DNA of 46,728 nucleotides from an uncultured Clostridium sp. (GTDB lineage Bacteria; Bacillota; Clostridia; Lachnospirales; Lachnospiraceae): the NCBI GenBank assembly GCA_947575275.1, contig CANPMS010000014.1:1-46728 (forward strand), written 5' to 3'. A program made the position numbers and the translations under genes. Shown piece by piece: positions 25,293 to 33,740 of the stretch. The notes under the pieces are model-generated. The model ran no database searches and was not told where the DNA came from. It saw only the letters and a list, made by a program, of their open reading frames with translations. The number at the start of each line of letters is the position of its first letter. Position 1 is the first letter of the stretch.

Positions 25293-25613
25293 ATGGCTTC
25301 TAGTCAGGAATATTTGAAATTCGTATTGGAACAATTATCGGAATTGGACGATATTACATACAGAGCAATGATGGGTGAATATATTATCTATTATCGAGGA
25401 AAAATTGTTGGTGGAATATATGATGACAGGCTGCTGGTCAAACCGGTAAAAGCTGCTGTATCATATATGCCATCAGTATGTTATGAATTACCTTATAAGG
25501 GCGCCAAAGAGATGCTGTTAGTTGATGAAGTAGATAATAAAGCATTTTTGACAGGTTTAATTGAGGCTATGTATGAGGAATTGCCGGCGTCAAAACCAAA
25601 AAAGAAAAGATAG
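25293..25613 (+). CDS. TfoX N-terminal-domain protein
   Basis: 106 residues matching the TfoX/Sxy N-terminal fold (LDDITYRAMMGEYIIYYRGK, GGIYDDRLLVKPV). Proteobacterial TfoX controls competence, but single-domain TfoX-like proteins in Firmicutes have no proven role and no DNA-binding motif is visible here. The C-terminus is very basic (SKPKKKR). AT content is slightly higher than in neighbours. It starts behind the ptsH terminator with a GGAGGGG site, and the bile-salt hydrolase follows after 24 bases, so they may be co-transcribed. Confidence 0.75.
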   Translation: MASSQEYLKFVLEQLSELDDITYRAMMGEYIIYYRGKIVGGIYDDRLLVKPVKAAVSYMPSVCYELPYKGAKEMLLVDEVDNKAFLTGLIEAMYEELPASKPKKKR

Positions 25614-25637
25614 AAAACAGGAGAAGGACGGACCATT

Positions 25638-26615
25638 ATGTGCACAGCAATCACTTACAAAACAAAAGATCATTATTTTGGCAGGAATCTGGATTTGGAG
25701 TATTCCTACAAGGAAACTGTGACGATTACGCCCCGGAATTATACGTTTCGATTCCGCCAGGTTCAGGATTTAGAGCGCCATTATGCAATGATTGGAATGG
25801 CGTTTGTGGTAAACGACCAACCGCTCTATTATGATGCCACAAATGAAAAGGGGATGAGTATGGCAGGCCTTCATTTCCCGGATAATGCAGATTATAAGTC
25901 TTGTGCAGAGGGAAAGGACAATGTGGCTTCTTTTGAGTTTATTTCATGGATTCTGGGGCAGTGTGCCACAGTGGATGAGGCGAAGGCTCTCTTAGAGCGC
26001 ATGAATCTTGTGAATATTGCTTTCAGTGAGGAGTTGCCGCCGGCTCCGCTTCACTGGCTGATTGCTGACCGGGATAAGTCCGTCACCGTGGAGTGTGTGG
26101 GGGAAGGTCTGAAGGTTTATGATAATCCGGTGGGAGTTTTGACGAATAATCCGCCTTTTGAATTTCAAATGTTTCATTTAAATAATTACATGAATATCTC
26201 CAGGGAGGAGCCGGAGAATCGTTTTTTTGATAAGCTGGAGCTGAAGAAGTACAGCCGCGGTATGGGGCTGATAGGGCTTCCAGGGGATTTATCATCACAG
26301 TCGCGTTTTGTGAGGGCGGTATTTACAAAATCAAACTCTATCTCTGGCGATTCAGAGCCGGAGAGCGTCAGCCAGTTTTTCCATATTCTCGGTTCTGTGG
26401 AAATGCAGAGAGGATGCGTTCATCTGGGAAATGGGGAATACGATATTACTCGGTACAGCTCCTGCTGTAATACGGACAGAGGTATCTACTATTATAGAAC
26501 CTATGAGAACAGCCAGATTACAGCGGTGGATATGCACCGGGAAAATTTGGAGGAAAAGGTGTTGGTATCCTATCCTCTGGCAGCGGAGCAAGCGATTTAT
26601 AGGCAGAACGGGTGA
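25638..26615 (+). CDS. bsh: Choloylglycine hydrolase / conjugated bile-salt hydrolase
   Basis: 325 residues, Ntn-hydrolase. After Met removal Cys2 is the nucleophile (MCTAITYKT). Arg16 and Asp19 in FGRNLDLEYSY, the Asn pair in LTNNPPFEFQ and the Arg in SQSRFVRAVF match the catalytic and binding residues of the family. There is no signal peptide, so it is cytoplasmic. The IEYSY-type loop and overall length favour bile-salt hydrolase over penicillin V acylase, but the two overlap and only assays decide. It removes glycine or taurine from conjugated bile acids, an activity typical of gut bacteria. Confidence 0.85.
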   Translation: MCTAITYKTKDHYFGRNLDLEYSYKETVTITPRNYTFRFRQVQDLERHYAMIGMAFVVNDQPLYYDATNEKGMSMAGLHFPDNADYKSCAEGKDNVASFEFISWILGQCATVDEAKALLERMNLVNIAFSEELPPAPLHWLIADRDKSVTVECVGEGLKVYDNPVGVLTNNPPFEFQMFHLNNYMNISREEPENRFFDKLELKKYSRGMGLIGLPGDLSSQSRFVRAVFTKSNSISGDSEPESVSQFFHILGSVEMQRGCVHLGNGEYDITRYSSCCNTDRGIYYYRTYENSQITAVDMHRENLEEKVLVSYPLAAEQAIYRQNG

Positions 26616-26737
26616 TACGTTTGTGCTTAATTGGAGATTGACCGGTCTGTAAACTTCTTCCATTATATTTTTTCTACCATACTGCAATTTCGGTGCGGAT
26701 TCCACTAAAAAATAAAATACAAAAAGAATATTGTGTG

Positions 26738-26746
26738 TGATACAAT
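26738..26746 (+). promoter_or_regulatory. Extended -10 element before dus
   Basis: TGATACAAT gives a TGn extension plus TACAAT; no clear -35 is present. Confidence 0.4.
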
Positions 26747-26785
26747 GTCCGAAAAGGAAGAGCAGAGTGGACAGGGAGGATTAAG

Positions 26786-27748
26786 ATGAAGATTTGTTTT
26801 GCCCCTATGGAGGGGATTACCGGATATGTGTTCCGAAATGCACATCATAAATATTTTGGCGGGGTAGAGCAGTACTATACACCTTTTATTTCACCGAACC
26901 AGACAAAAAAGCTGACGCCCAGGGAGTTAAATGATGTGCTGCCGGAGCACAATGAGGGGATACCTGTGATACCTCAGATTTTAACTAACCGGGCAGAGGA
27001 TTTTTTGTGGGCGGCAGGACGCTTAAAGGAGCTGGGATACAGAGAGGTGAATTTAAACTTGGGCTGTCCATCTGGGACAGTGGTGGCAAAACACAAGGGT
27101 TCTGGCTTTCTGGCTCTTCCCATGGAGCTGGACCGGTTCCTGTATCAGATCTGTGACGGAATGAAAAAATTATCCATGGAGGTGTCTGTAAAGACGCGGA
27201 TTGGAAAGGATAATCCTGACGAATTTGAAGATTTACTGTCTATTTATAATCGTTATCCCTTGGAGCTTCTGGTTATCCATCCCCGACTGCAGATTGATTA
27301 TTATAAAAACAACCCTAATATGGAGGTATTTAAGCAGGCGGCGGCAGGCAGTAAAAATCCAATCTGTTATAATGGAAATTTGTTTTCCCGGGAAAACCTG
27401 AGGGATTTAAGCAGACAGTTCCCAGCAGTAGAGCAGGTGATGGTGGGGCGCGGTCTTTTGACCAATCCGGCGTTTGCCGAAGAGACGGGACGTCTTGAAA
27501 AAGAGCGGTTTCGTGCTTTTCATGACCAGGTGCTGGAGGGGTACCGGCAGGCTATCCCCGGTGATAAAAATGTGATGTTCAAGATGAAGGAGCTGTGGTT
27601 TTATCTGGGATATGGGTTTGAGGATGGGGAAAAGTATGTGAAAAAAATTCGTAAGGCGCAGCGTGTAGAGGAGTACTGCGCGGCAGTTTCGCGCCTTTTA
27701 GCGAATCGAGAATTGAAGGAGGAGCCGGTATTTCCCGGATGGCAGTGA
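26786..27748 (+). CDS. tRNA-dihydrouridine synthase
   Basis: 320 residues, FMN-dependent TIM barrel. The N-terminal loop APMEGITGYVFRNAH, the catalytic-Cys motif NLNLGCPSGTVV, VSVKTRIG, VIHPR and the FMN phosphate loop VMVGRGLLTNP are present. It reduces uridines in the tRNA D-loop with NADPH. It belongs to the divergent clostridial Dus group in which the loop after Cys reads KHKGSGF rather than the classic RGAGA. A lone receiver gene follows after 4 bases. Confidence 0.88.
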   Translation: MKICFAPMEGITGYVFRNAHHKYFGGVEQYYTPFISPNQTKKLTPRELNDVLPEHNEGIPVIPQILTNRAEDFLWAAGRLKELGYREVNLNLGCPSGTVVAKHKGSGFLALPMELDRFLYQICDGMKKLSMEVSVKTRIGKDNPDEFEDLLSIYNRYPLELLVIHPRLQIDYYKNNPNMEVFKQAAAGSKNPICYNGNLFSRENLRDLSRQFPAVEQVMVGRGLLTNPAFAEETGRLEKERFRAFHDQVLEGYRQAIPGDKNVMFKMKELWFYLGYGFEDGEKYVKKIRKAQRVEEYCAAVSRLLANRELKEEPVFPGWQ

Positions 27749-27752
27749 TCGT

Positions 27753-28139
27753 ATGGCAATTCATATAGCGGCAGTGGATAATGATCCCGATTTACTTGAT
27801 AAAATAGAAGATATTTTCAGACATATGGATGGAGTGGAGCTGATGGGCTGTTTCCAGGAGGCAGTGGCTGTGGTGGAGTTTGTGAAGAATAACCGGGTGG
27901 ATATGGTGTTTACGGACATTGTTATGCCTGACATCAGCGGGATCAGCCTGGCATCGGAGCTCTCTAAGCTTGACTATGCGCCGGCAGTGGTTTTGATGTC
28001 CAGCATACCTGGATTTTCTCTGGAAGCGTGGAAAATACAGGCATTTGGGTTTATTGAGAAGCCATATACCCGGGCGCAGATTGTTCAGATGGTAAAGCGC
28101 TATAAAAGAATAATAAAAATGGATATTGACATTGTGTAA
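27753..28139 (+). CDS. Stand-alone response-regulator receiver domain
   Basis: 128 residues, just a CheY-like receiver with no output domain. The acidic pocket is at Asp9/Asp11, the phosphoacceptor is Asp55 in FTDIVMPDISG, the switch Ser lies in LMSS and the Lys in IEKPYT. It ends with a short basic tail (MVKRYKRIIK). There is no histidine kinase in the window. It overlaps no one but follows dus by 4 bases. It could relay phosphate or bind a partner; the role is unknown. Confidence 0.82.
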   Translation: MAIHIAAVDNDPDLLDKIEDIFRHMDGVELMGCFQEAVAVVEFVKNNRVDMVFTDIVMPDISGISLASELSKLDYAPAVVLMSSIPGFSLEAWKIQAFGFIEKPYTRAQIVQMVKRYKRIIKMDIDIV

Positions 28140-28154
28140 ATATATGATAATATA
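28126..28154 (+). promoter_or_regulatory. Promoter of the metal-efflux operon
   Basis: Perfect TTGACA (28126-28131) within the end of the receiver gene. The -10 is less clear: AATATA (28149-28154) has 17-base spacing and TATAAA (28151-28156) has 19. The operator begins directly after it. Confidence 0.6.
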
Positions 28155-28156
28155 AA

Positions 28157-28178
28157 CATATGAGCAAGTATTCATATG
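28157..28178. promoter_or_regulatory. ArsR/SmtB-type operator
   Basis: CATATGA (28157-28163) and TCATATG (28172-28178) flank an 8-base centre; the core TGAGCAAGTATTCA fits the 12-2-12 consensus of CzrA/CadC/SmtB operators. It covers the transcription start and lies 27 bases before the chosen repressor start. Confidence 0.8.
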
Positions 28179-28204
28179 AATTTGGACAGAGATGGAGGGA
28201 GTGC

Positions 28205-28591
28205 ATGACAGAGGAGGAAAGAATACAGATTGAGCGCGAGGTGGAGGACGGCTCATGTGAGTTTATCCATGTTCATGATGAAGTGATCAAGAAGGTCAGG
28301 GATGTGATGCCGGATGAACAGGAGCTTTTGGATTTGTCGGAGTTTTTTAAGGTGTTTGGGGATTCCACACGGATCAAGATTTTATATGCACTGAGCCAGT
28401 CTGAAATGTGTGTATGCGATATTGCAAATCTGCTCCAGATGGGGCAGTCGGCGATTTCCCACCAACTGAGGGTTTTAAAGCAGATGCGTCTGGTATCGTT
28501 CAGAAAGGATGGAAAGACTGTGTTTTACAATCTTGCGGATTCTCACATTCAGACGATTCTGGCGCAAGGAATGGAGCATATTAGTGAGTGA
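28205..28591 (+). CDS. ArsR-family metal-sensing repressor (CzrA/CadC-like)
   Basis: 128 residues. The winged helix includes FGDSTRIKILYAL and MGQSAISHQLRVLKQ. Two metal-site types are visible: the alpha3 pair CVC (EMCVCDIANLL) plus an N-terminal Cys in GSCEF as in CadC, and an alpha5 set D-x-H ... H-x2-E (ADSHIQTILAQGMEHISE), which matches CzrA except that the last His is Glu. The frame opens at 28160, but that ATG is inside the operator and lacks a ribosome site; ATG 28205 has GGAGGGA. It should repress the HMA protein and ATPase genes until Zn, Cd or Pb binds. Confidence 0.88.
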   Translation: MTEEERIQIEREVEDGSCEFIHVHDEVIKKVRDVMPDEQELLDLSEFFKVFGDSTRIKILYALSQSEMCVCDIANLLQMGQSAISHQLRVLKQMRLVSFRKDGKTVFYNLADSHIQTILAQGMEHISE

Positions 28592-28635
28592 ATTTTCTGA
28601 GCCGCAGAAAAGAGAAAGTATAAGGAGAATACATC

Positions 28636-28860
28636 GTGAAGAAGATTATTAAACTGGAAGGTTTGTGTTGTGCAAATTGTGCTGCAAGGATTGAGGAGGG
28701 AGTGAGGAAACTGGATGGTGTGAAGGAAGTGAGTTTAAGTTTTATGACTCAGCGCCTTGTGCTTGAGATAGAGGATGGCAGGGAAGATGAGATTATAAAG
28801 GAGGCTCGCGTGATTTCTGAAAGGGTTGAGCCGGATGCAGGGTTTCGTGTGCTCCGATAA
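28636..28860 (+). CDS. Heavy-metal-associated (HMA) domain protein
   Basis: 74 residues with GTG start and AAGGAGAA upstream. A single ferredoxin-like HMA domain with the metal motif GLCCANCAARI (C-C-x2-C). In related ATPases this domain is fused to the N-terminus; here it is a separate gene placed before an ATPase that lacks it, so it likely delivers Zn or Cd to the pump. A copper role is less likely, because the partner is of the Zn/Cd type. Confidence 0.85.
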   Translation: MKKIIKLEGLCCANCAARIEEGVRKLDGVKEVSLSFMTQRLVLEIEDGREDEIIKEARVISERVEPDAGFRVLR

Positions 28861-28883
28861 GAAATGAGGGGAGATGGGATAGT

Positions 28884-30749
28884 ATGACGAGGAAACAGAA
28901 AAAAATGGTAGTGAGACTGATTGTCAGCGGCATATTTTTTGTTCTGGCAATCGTGCTTGAAAAACAGGCATCATATTCCTGGATTCCCTTTATCCTGGCC
29001 TATTTGTTTGCCGGATATGATATTCCTTTGAGGGCTTGCAGAAATATTATCAGGGGACAGATATTTGATGAGAATTTTCTGATGACCGTTGCTACCATGG
29101 GTGCGATTGTGGTTGGCTCCCTGGAGGAAGCGGTAGCCGTTATAATGTTTTATCAGGTGGGTGAGCTGTTCAGTGATTACGCGGTAAACCGTTCCAGAAA
29201 GTCTATTACTGACTTGATGGACATTAATCCTGAGTATGCCAATCTTCTGGAGAACGGACAAGAGCGTCAAGTTGACCCGTATCAGGTTCAGACAGGAGAT
29301 ACCATTGTCATTCGCCCAGGTGAGAAGGTTCCGATTGACGGTATTGTGATAAAAGGAAATTCCAGTCTTGATACCAAGGCTCTGACCGGGGAATCTATGC
29401 CGATGGAGGTGGAAGAGGGAGACGCAGTGGTTAGCGGCTCCATTAATATAAACGGTGTGCTTGAGGTACAGACCACAAGGCTGTTTGATGATTCTACTGT
29501 GTCAAAAATTCTGGAATTGGTGGAGAATGCAAGCTCCAGAAAGGCAAGGGCAGAAAATTTTATCACTAAATTTGCCCGGGTTTACACGCCTGTTGTGGTG
29601 GGGCTGGCGCTGGTGCTTTCTGTGGTTTGTCCTCTGGTACTGGGGGGAGGATGGGGAGATTGGATTTATCGTGCATGCAGTTTTCTGGTGGTTTCATGCC
29701 CCTGTGCGCTGGTGATTTCTGTTCCCCTAAGCTTTTTTGGAGGGTTGGGTGCAGCGTCGAAGCATGGTATCCTGATGAAAGGCAGCAGCTTTCTGGAAGC
29801 TATGGGAAATTTGGATACGGTGGTTTTTGACAAGACAGGCACCCTGACTACAGGACAGTTTAAGGTGACTGATGTATCTCCAGTTCATGGAAGCCGTGAG
29901 ACGCTTCTTGAGCTGGCCGCCTTGGGAGAGCACAGCTCTAATCATCCGATTGCGGTTTCTGTTCGTGAGGCATATGGAAAAGAAGCAGACTTGTCCCGTA
30001 TCGGTCAGGTGGAGGAAATCTCCGGTCAGGGAATTCATGCACAGGTTGAGGCAGAGGGTACCTGGCGGGAGCTCTATATTGGAAACAAAAAGCTGATGGA
30101 TAGCTGTGGTGTGGTGATAGACACTGGGGCACAGGTTCCGGGGACTACACTTTACCTTTCTGACGGCAGTCAGTATCTGGGCACAATCGTTATATCTGAC
30201 ACAGTGCGGAGTGATGTGCCTGAGATGCTGGAAGGGCTGAAGAGGGAGGGCGTTAAGAATCTGGTGATGCTGACTGGAGACCGGGAAGAGGTGGGAAAAA
30301 TCGTTGCCAGCCAAATTGGAATTACAAGGGTTTACGGAAATCTTCTTCCTGGGGATAAAGTGGATAAGGTAGAGCAGCTGATCAGGGAAAAAACGGAGAA
30401 CGGAACCCTGGCCTTTGTGGGAGACGGGATCAATGACGCTCCAGTGTTGTCCCGGGCTGATGTGGGAATCGCTATGGGGGGGATTGGCTCTGATGCTGCG
30501 GTGGAAGCAGCCGATGTGGTGATTATGGACGATACCCCTTCAAAGATTGTGGATGCAATCCGAATTGCCAGAAAGACTATGGGGATTGTACGCCAGAATA
30601 TTGTGTTTGCCATCGGCGTCAAGATTTTGGTATTGGTTTTAGCCGCTTTGGGTTATGCTTCTATGTGGGCGGCAGTATTTGGCGATGTGGGTGTGTCGGT
30701 GCTGGCGGTTTTAAACGCAGTCCGTGCTCTGTCCTATAAGAGAGGATAG
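28884..30749 (+). CDS. cadA: Zn/Cd/Pb-exporting P1B-type ATPase
   Basis: 621 residues without its own HMA domain. Eight membrane helices are expected. The ion motif is SCPCALVISVP in helix 6, the actuator has LTGESMP, the phosphorylated Asp is in DKTGTLT, the nucleotide domain has SSNHPIA, and the hinge is GDGINDAP. The last helices carry Lys (GVKILVLVLAALG) and Asp (FGDVGVSVLAVLNA) in the positions of the ZntA/CadA metal site, so Zn2+/Cd2+/Pb2+ rather than Cu+ is exported. It completes the repressor-HMA-ATPase operon. Confidence 0.9.
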   Translation: MTRKQKKMVVRLIVSGIFFVLAIVLEKQASYSWIPFILAYLFAGYDIPLRACRNIIRGQIFDENFLMTVATMGAIVVGSLEEAVAVIMFYQVGELFSDYAVNRSRKSITDLMDINPEYANLLENGQERQVDPYQVQTGDTIVIRPGEKVPIDGIVIKGNSSLDTKALTGESMPMEVEEGDAVVSGSININGVLEVQTTRLFDDSTVSKILELVENASSRKARAENFITKFARVYTPVVVGLALVLSVVCPLVLGGGWGDWIYRACSFLVVSCPCALVISVPLSFFGGLGAASKHGILMKGSSFLEAMGNLDTVVFDKTGTLTTGQFKVTDVSPVHGSRETLLELAALGEHSSNHPIAVSVREAYGKEADLSRIGQVEEISGQGIHAQVEAEGTWRELYIGNKKLMDSCGVVIDTGAQVPGTTLYLSDGSQYLGTIVISDTVRSDVPEMLEGLKREGVKNLVMLTGDREEVGKIVASQIGITRVYGNLLPGDKVDKVEQLIREKTENGTLAFVGDGINDAPVLSRADVGIAMGGIGSDAAVEAADVVIMDDTPSKIVDAIRIARKTMGIVRQNIVFAIGVKILVLVLAALGYASMWAAVFGDVGVSVLAVLNAVRALSYKRG

Positions 30750-30773
30750 TCAGCATCAGAGTGTATTTTCACA

Positions 30774-30802
30774 TTGACAAACTGTATTTCAGCTGTTATT
30801 AT
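30774..30802 (+). promoter_or_regulatory. Consensus promoter of glnA
   Basis: TTGACA (30774-30779), 17-base spacer, TATTAT (30797-30802). Transcription should begin near 30809, giving a leader of about 105 bases. Confidence 0.85.
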
Positions 30803-30815
30803 CAAACCATGGAAC

Positions 30816-30890
30816 GAGGGGGTTGCATAACGGGTCGTTTGTTTAAACGATCTTCGTGCCGCCCTCTTTTACGTTGATGGTCAGACCCGT
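30816..30890 (+). promoter_or_regulatory. glnA leader with terminator and competing structure
   Basis: GAGGG (30816-30820) plus GG pairs with CC...CCCTC (30859-30866), enclosing an 8-bp hairpin GGTCGTTT-GTTT-AAACGATC (30833-30852), and is followed by TTTT: an intrinsic terminator 45 bases before the start codon. ACGGGTC (30830-30836) can instead pair with GACCCGT (30884-30890), which would break the inner hairpin. The two folds exclude each other. The gene after glnA encodes an ANTAR protein, a family of RNA-binding antiterminators. I could not find the canonical pair of ANTAR hexaloops by eye. Confidence 0.65.
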
Positions 30891-30914
30891 GTGAGCAAAA
30901 AAGGAGAATTTACC

Positions 30915-32252
30915 ATGAATAAGTACAGTAAGGAAGATATTATCCAGATGGTGGAGAAGGAGGATGTGGAGTTTATACGCCTTCAGTTTACAGACATTTT
31001 TGGCATGTTAAAGAATGTGGCCATCACAGTGAACCAACTGGAGAAGGCGCTGGATAACCGCTGTATGTTTGATGGCTCGGCGATTGAGGGCTTTGTGCGG
31101 ATTGAGGAATCCGATATGTATCTTTATCCCGATTATGATACCTTTGAAATATTCCCCTGGAGACCGCAGCAGGGCAAGGTGGCCCGTCTCGTCTGTGATG
31201 TTTATCGGCCCAATGGAGAGCCCTTTGAAGGAGACCCCAGGTATGTGCTGAAACGTGCTCTGAAGGACGCGGCAGATATGGGCTATACCTTCCATGTGGG
31301 ACCGGAGTGCGAATTCTTCCTGTTCCACACGGACGAGGAGGGAAGACCAACTACCAGCACCCACGAGACGGCAGGGTACTTTGACGTGGCGCCCATTGAT
31401 ATGGCTGAGAATGTGCGCCGCGATATTGTGCTGAATCTTGAGGAGATGGGCTTTGGGATTGAGGCGTCCCATCATGAAATTGCTCCGGCGCAGCACGAGA
31501 TTGATTTGGAATATATGGATGGTTTGACGGCGGCGGACAATATTATGACATTTAAGATGGCAGTAAAGACCATTGCTAAGCGCCACGGTCTCCATGCCAC
31601 CTTTATGCCCAAGCCGAAGGCAGGAGTCAATGGCTCTGGTATGCATATTAATATGTCTCTGGCTGATCAGAAGGGCAATAATGTGTTTGTGGATGAGGGC
31701 GACCGTCTGGGCTTAAGCCGGGTGGCGTATCAGTTTATGGCGGGAATCCTTGCACATATTAAGGAGATTACAGTGCTCACCAACCCGCTTGTAAATTCCT
31801 ACAAGCGTCTTGTGCCGGGGTATGATGCGCCGGTGTATGTGGCATGGTCTGCCTCGGCCAACAGAAGCCCCTTAATCCGTATCCCATCCTCCAGGGGAAG
31901 CAGCACCAGAATTGAGCTTCGGTGTCCTGATTCTGCAGTGAACCCATATCTGGCGCTGGCAGCGTGCCTGGAGGCTGGTCTGGACGGTATCAGGAAAGGT
32001 ATGGAGCCCCCTGCAAGTGTGGATGACAATATTTTTGCTATGACTGAGGAGGAGATGAAGGAGCACAGGATCGAGCAGCTGCCGGAGACTTTGGGGGAGG
32101 CGCTGGAGGCATTTGAGAGCAGCGTATTCGTGAAGGAGCTTTTGGGAAAGCATGTTTATACGAAGTACTTAGAGGCGAAGAATGCCGAGTGGAAAAAGTT
32201 TCGGGCCGAAGTGACCGACTGGGAGGTGGAGGAGTATCTATATAAGTTTTAA
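30915..32252 (+). CDS. glnA: Glutamine synthetase type I (GSI-alpha)
   Basis: 445 residues from the ATG with AAAAGGAGAA upstream; the GTG at 30891 lies in the leader structure. It has the beta-grasp N-domain ([14 protein letters not shown]), the ATP-site motif [21 protein letters not shown] and the catalytic loop. The adenylylation Tyr loop of GSI-beta is absent and length matches Bacillus GlnA, so control is by feedback and protein partners. It joins ammonia to glutamate with ATP and is the main ammonia-assimilating step. Expression is likely gated by the leader terminator and the ANTAR protein downstream. Confidence 0.95.
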   Translation: MNKYSKEDIIQMVEKEDVEFIRLQFTDIFGMLKNVAITVNQLEKALDNRCMFDGSAIEGFVRIEESDMYLYPDYDTFEIFPWRPQQGKVARLVCDVYRPNGEPFEGDPRYVLKRALKDAADMGYTFHVGPECEFFLFHTDEEGRPTTSTHETAGYFDVAPIDMAENVRRDIVLNLEEMGFGIEASHHEIAPAQHEIDLEYMDGLTAADNIMTFKMAVKTIAKRHGLHATFMPKPKAGVNGSGMHINMSLADQKGNNVFVDEGDRLGLSRVAYQFMAGILAHIKEITVLTNPLVNSYKRLVPGYDAPVYVAWSASANRSPLIRIPSSRGSSTRIELRCPDSAVNPYLALAACLEAGLDGIRKGMEPPASVDDNIFAMTEEEMKEHRIEQLPETLGEALEAFESSVFVKELLGKHVYTKYLEAKNAEWKKFRAEVTDWEVEEYLYKF

Positions 32253-32312
32253 CCAGATCGGTCTGACGAAGGAAGCGTCAGGATCACCATAAGATTGCTT
32301 GGAGGTGAGAGG

Positions 32313-32861
32313 TTGGCAAACGTGATTGTGGCATTTTCCAAGCCGGAAGACGCAAAAAGCATAAAGAATATATTGATTAAAAGCGGATTTCAAGTGACGT
32401 CTGCCTGTACCTCCGGCGCCCAGGCGCTGTCTCAGGCAGAGAACCTGAGCAGCGGAATTATTGTGTGTGGTTACAGGCTTACGGATATGCTGTTCACAGA
32501 GTTGTATGACTGTATGCCGCAGGAGTTCTCTATGCTGATGGTATCGTCTCCCGGCAGGCGGCCGGCACAGATGCCGGAGGCTATTGTATGCCTGCCGATG
32601 CCTTTAAAGGTTCATGATTTGGTGGAAACTCTTGAGATGATTGGGCAGACGCAGGTGAGAAAACGTAAAAAGCAGCGTTACCAGCCGAAGCAGCGCAATG
32701 AGGAGGAAAAGAATCTGATTAACCGGGCCAAGTTTCTTTTGATGGAGCGCAACGGCATGACGGAGGACGAGGCGCACCGCTATATGCAAAAGAGGAGTAT
32801 GGACAACGGAACGAATCTGATTGAGACGGCTCAGATGGTTATCAGTCTGATTAACATATAG
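32313..32861 (+). CDS. ANTAR-domain RNA-binding regulator with pseudo-receiver
   Basis: 182 residues from a TTG with GGAGG seven bases upstream. The N-terminal 120 residues have a receiver-like fold, but the acidic pocket and the acceptor Asp are missing (FSKPED; IIVCGYRL where the Asp should be), so it is unlikely to be phosphorylated. A basic linker follows (VRKRKKQRYQPKQR). The C-terminal ANTAR domain (about 130-182) reads RAKFLLMERNGMTEDEAHRY and binds RNA hairpins to prevent termination. It sits 60 bases behind glnA, whose leader contains a terminator, so glnA is the obvious target. Confidence 0.85.
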   Translation: MANVIVAFSKPEDAKSIKNILIKSGFQVTSACTSGAQALSQAENLSSGIIVCGYRLTDMLFTELYDCMPQEFSMLMVSSPGRRPAQMPEAIVCLPMPLKVHDLVETLEMIGQTQVRKRKKQRYQPKQRNEEEKNLINRAKFLLMERNGMTEDEAHRYMQKRSMDNGTNLIETAQMVISLINI

Positions 32862-32870
32862 GAGGAGATT

Positions 32871-33677
32871 ATGAGATTTACAAAGATGCAGGGAATTGGA
32901 AATGATTATGTATATGTAGACTGCTTTAAGGAACAGGTGGATGACCCGAAGCGGCTGGCAAGGTTTGTGAGTGACCGCCATTTTGGTATCGGCTCTGACG
33001 GTCTTATCCTTATATGTCCATCGGAGAGGGCAGATTTGCAGATGCGTATGTTTAACGAGGATGGCAGTGAGGGGAGTATGTGCGGAAATGGAATCCGCTG
33101 TGTGGGCAAGTATGCCTATGATCACGGAATTGTAGGAAAAGAGAAGATTTCTGTGGAGACGCTGGGAGGCATCAAATACCTGGACATGCAGGTTTGTGGC
33201 GGGAAGGTGGCTGCCGTGAAGGTAGATATGGGCGTGCCGGAACTGACCAGCAGTCTTCCTGAGAAGATTACCATAGACGGAAAGGAAATGGAGTTTACGG
33301 GAATCAATGTGGGAAACCCCCATGCAGTATATTTTGTAGATGATGTGGATGTGCTGGATTTGGAGAAAATAGGGCCTTCTTTTGAGAATCATGAGCGGTT
33401 TCCTGATCGGGTGAACTCAGAGTTTATCCGCGTTATCGACAGAACCCGCCTGCAGATGCGTGTTTGGGAGCGGGGAAGCGGGGAGACCTGGGCTTGCGGG
33501 ACAGGGGCCACTGCCAGTGCAGTGGCAGCGATTATGCTGGGGCTTGCGGAGGATACGGTGGAGGTTCAGCTTAAAGGCGGCAGCCTTACGATTACCTGGG
33601 ATCGTCAGGGCGGTCATGTATTTATGACAGGACCTGCTGTAGAGGTATTTCACGGAGAGATTGAAATTCCCGAATAA
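32871..33677 (+). CDS. dapF: Diaminopimelate epimerase
   Basis: 268 residues. The two catalytic cysteines lie in MCGNGIRCVGKYAYD and TWACGTGATASAVAAI; the start motif MRFTKMQGIGNDYVYVD is typical. It converts LL- to meso-diaminopimelate for lysine and peptidoglycan. It starts 9 bases behind the ANTAR gene with an AGGAGGAG site, so it may share the glnA transcript. Confidence 0.95.
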   Translation: MRFTKMQGIGNDYVYVDCFKEQVDDPKRLARFVSDRHFGIGSDGLILICPSERADLQMRMFNEDGSEGSMCGNGIRCVGKYAYDHGIVGKEKISVETLGGIKYLDMQVCGGKVAAVKVDMGVPELTSSLPEKITIDGKEMEFTGINVGNPHAVYFVDDVDVLDLEKIGPSFENHERFPDRVNSEFIRVIDRTRLQMRVWERGSGETWACGTGATASAVAAIMLGLAEDTVEVQLKGGSLTITWDRQGGHVFMTGPAVEVFHGEIEIPE

Positions 33678-33740
33678 GCACCTTTCTGACTCTTTTCTCA
33701 TACTGTAAAGATAGAGCAGTATGGGGAAGGAGTTTTTATT

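Noticed and set aside
32604..33392. 262-codon minus-strand frame
   Set aside because: Antisense to the ANTAR gene and dapF, both with clear family motifs; His- and Leu-rich shadow translation.
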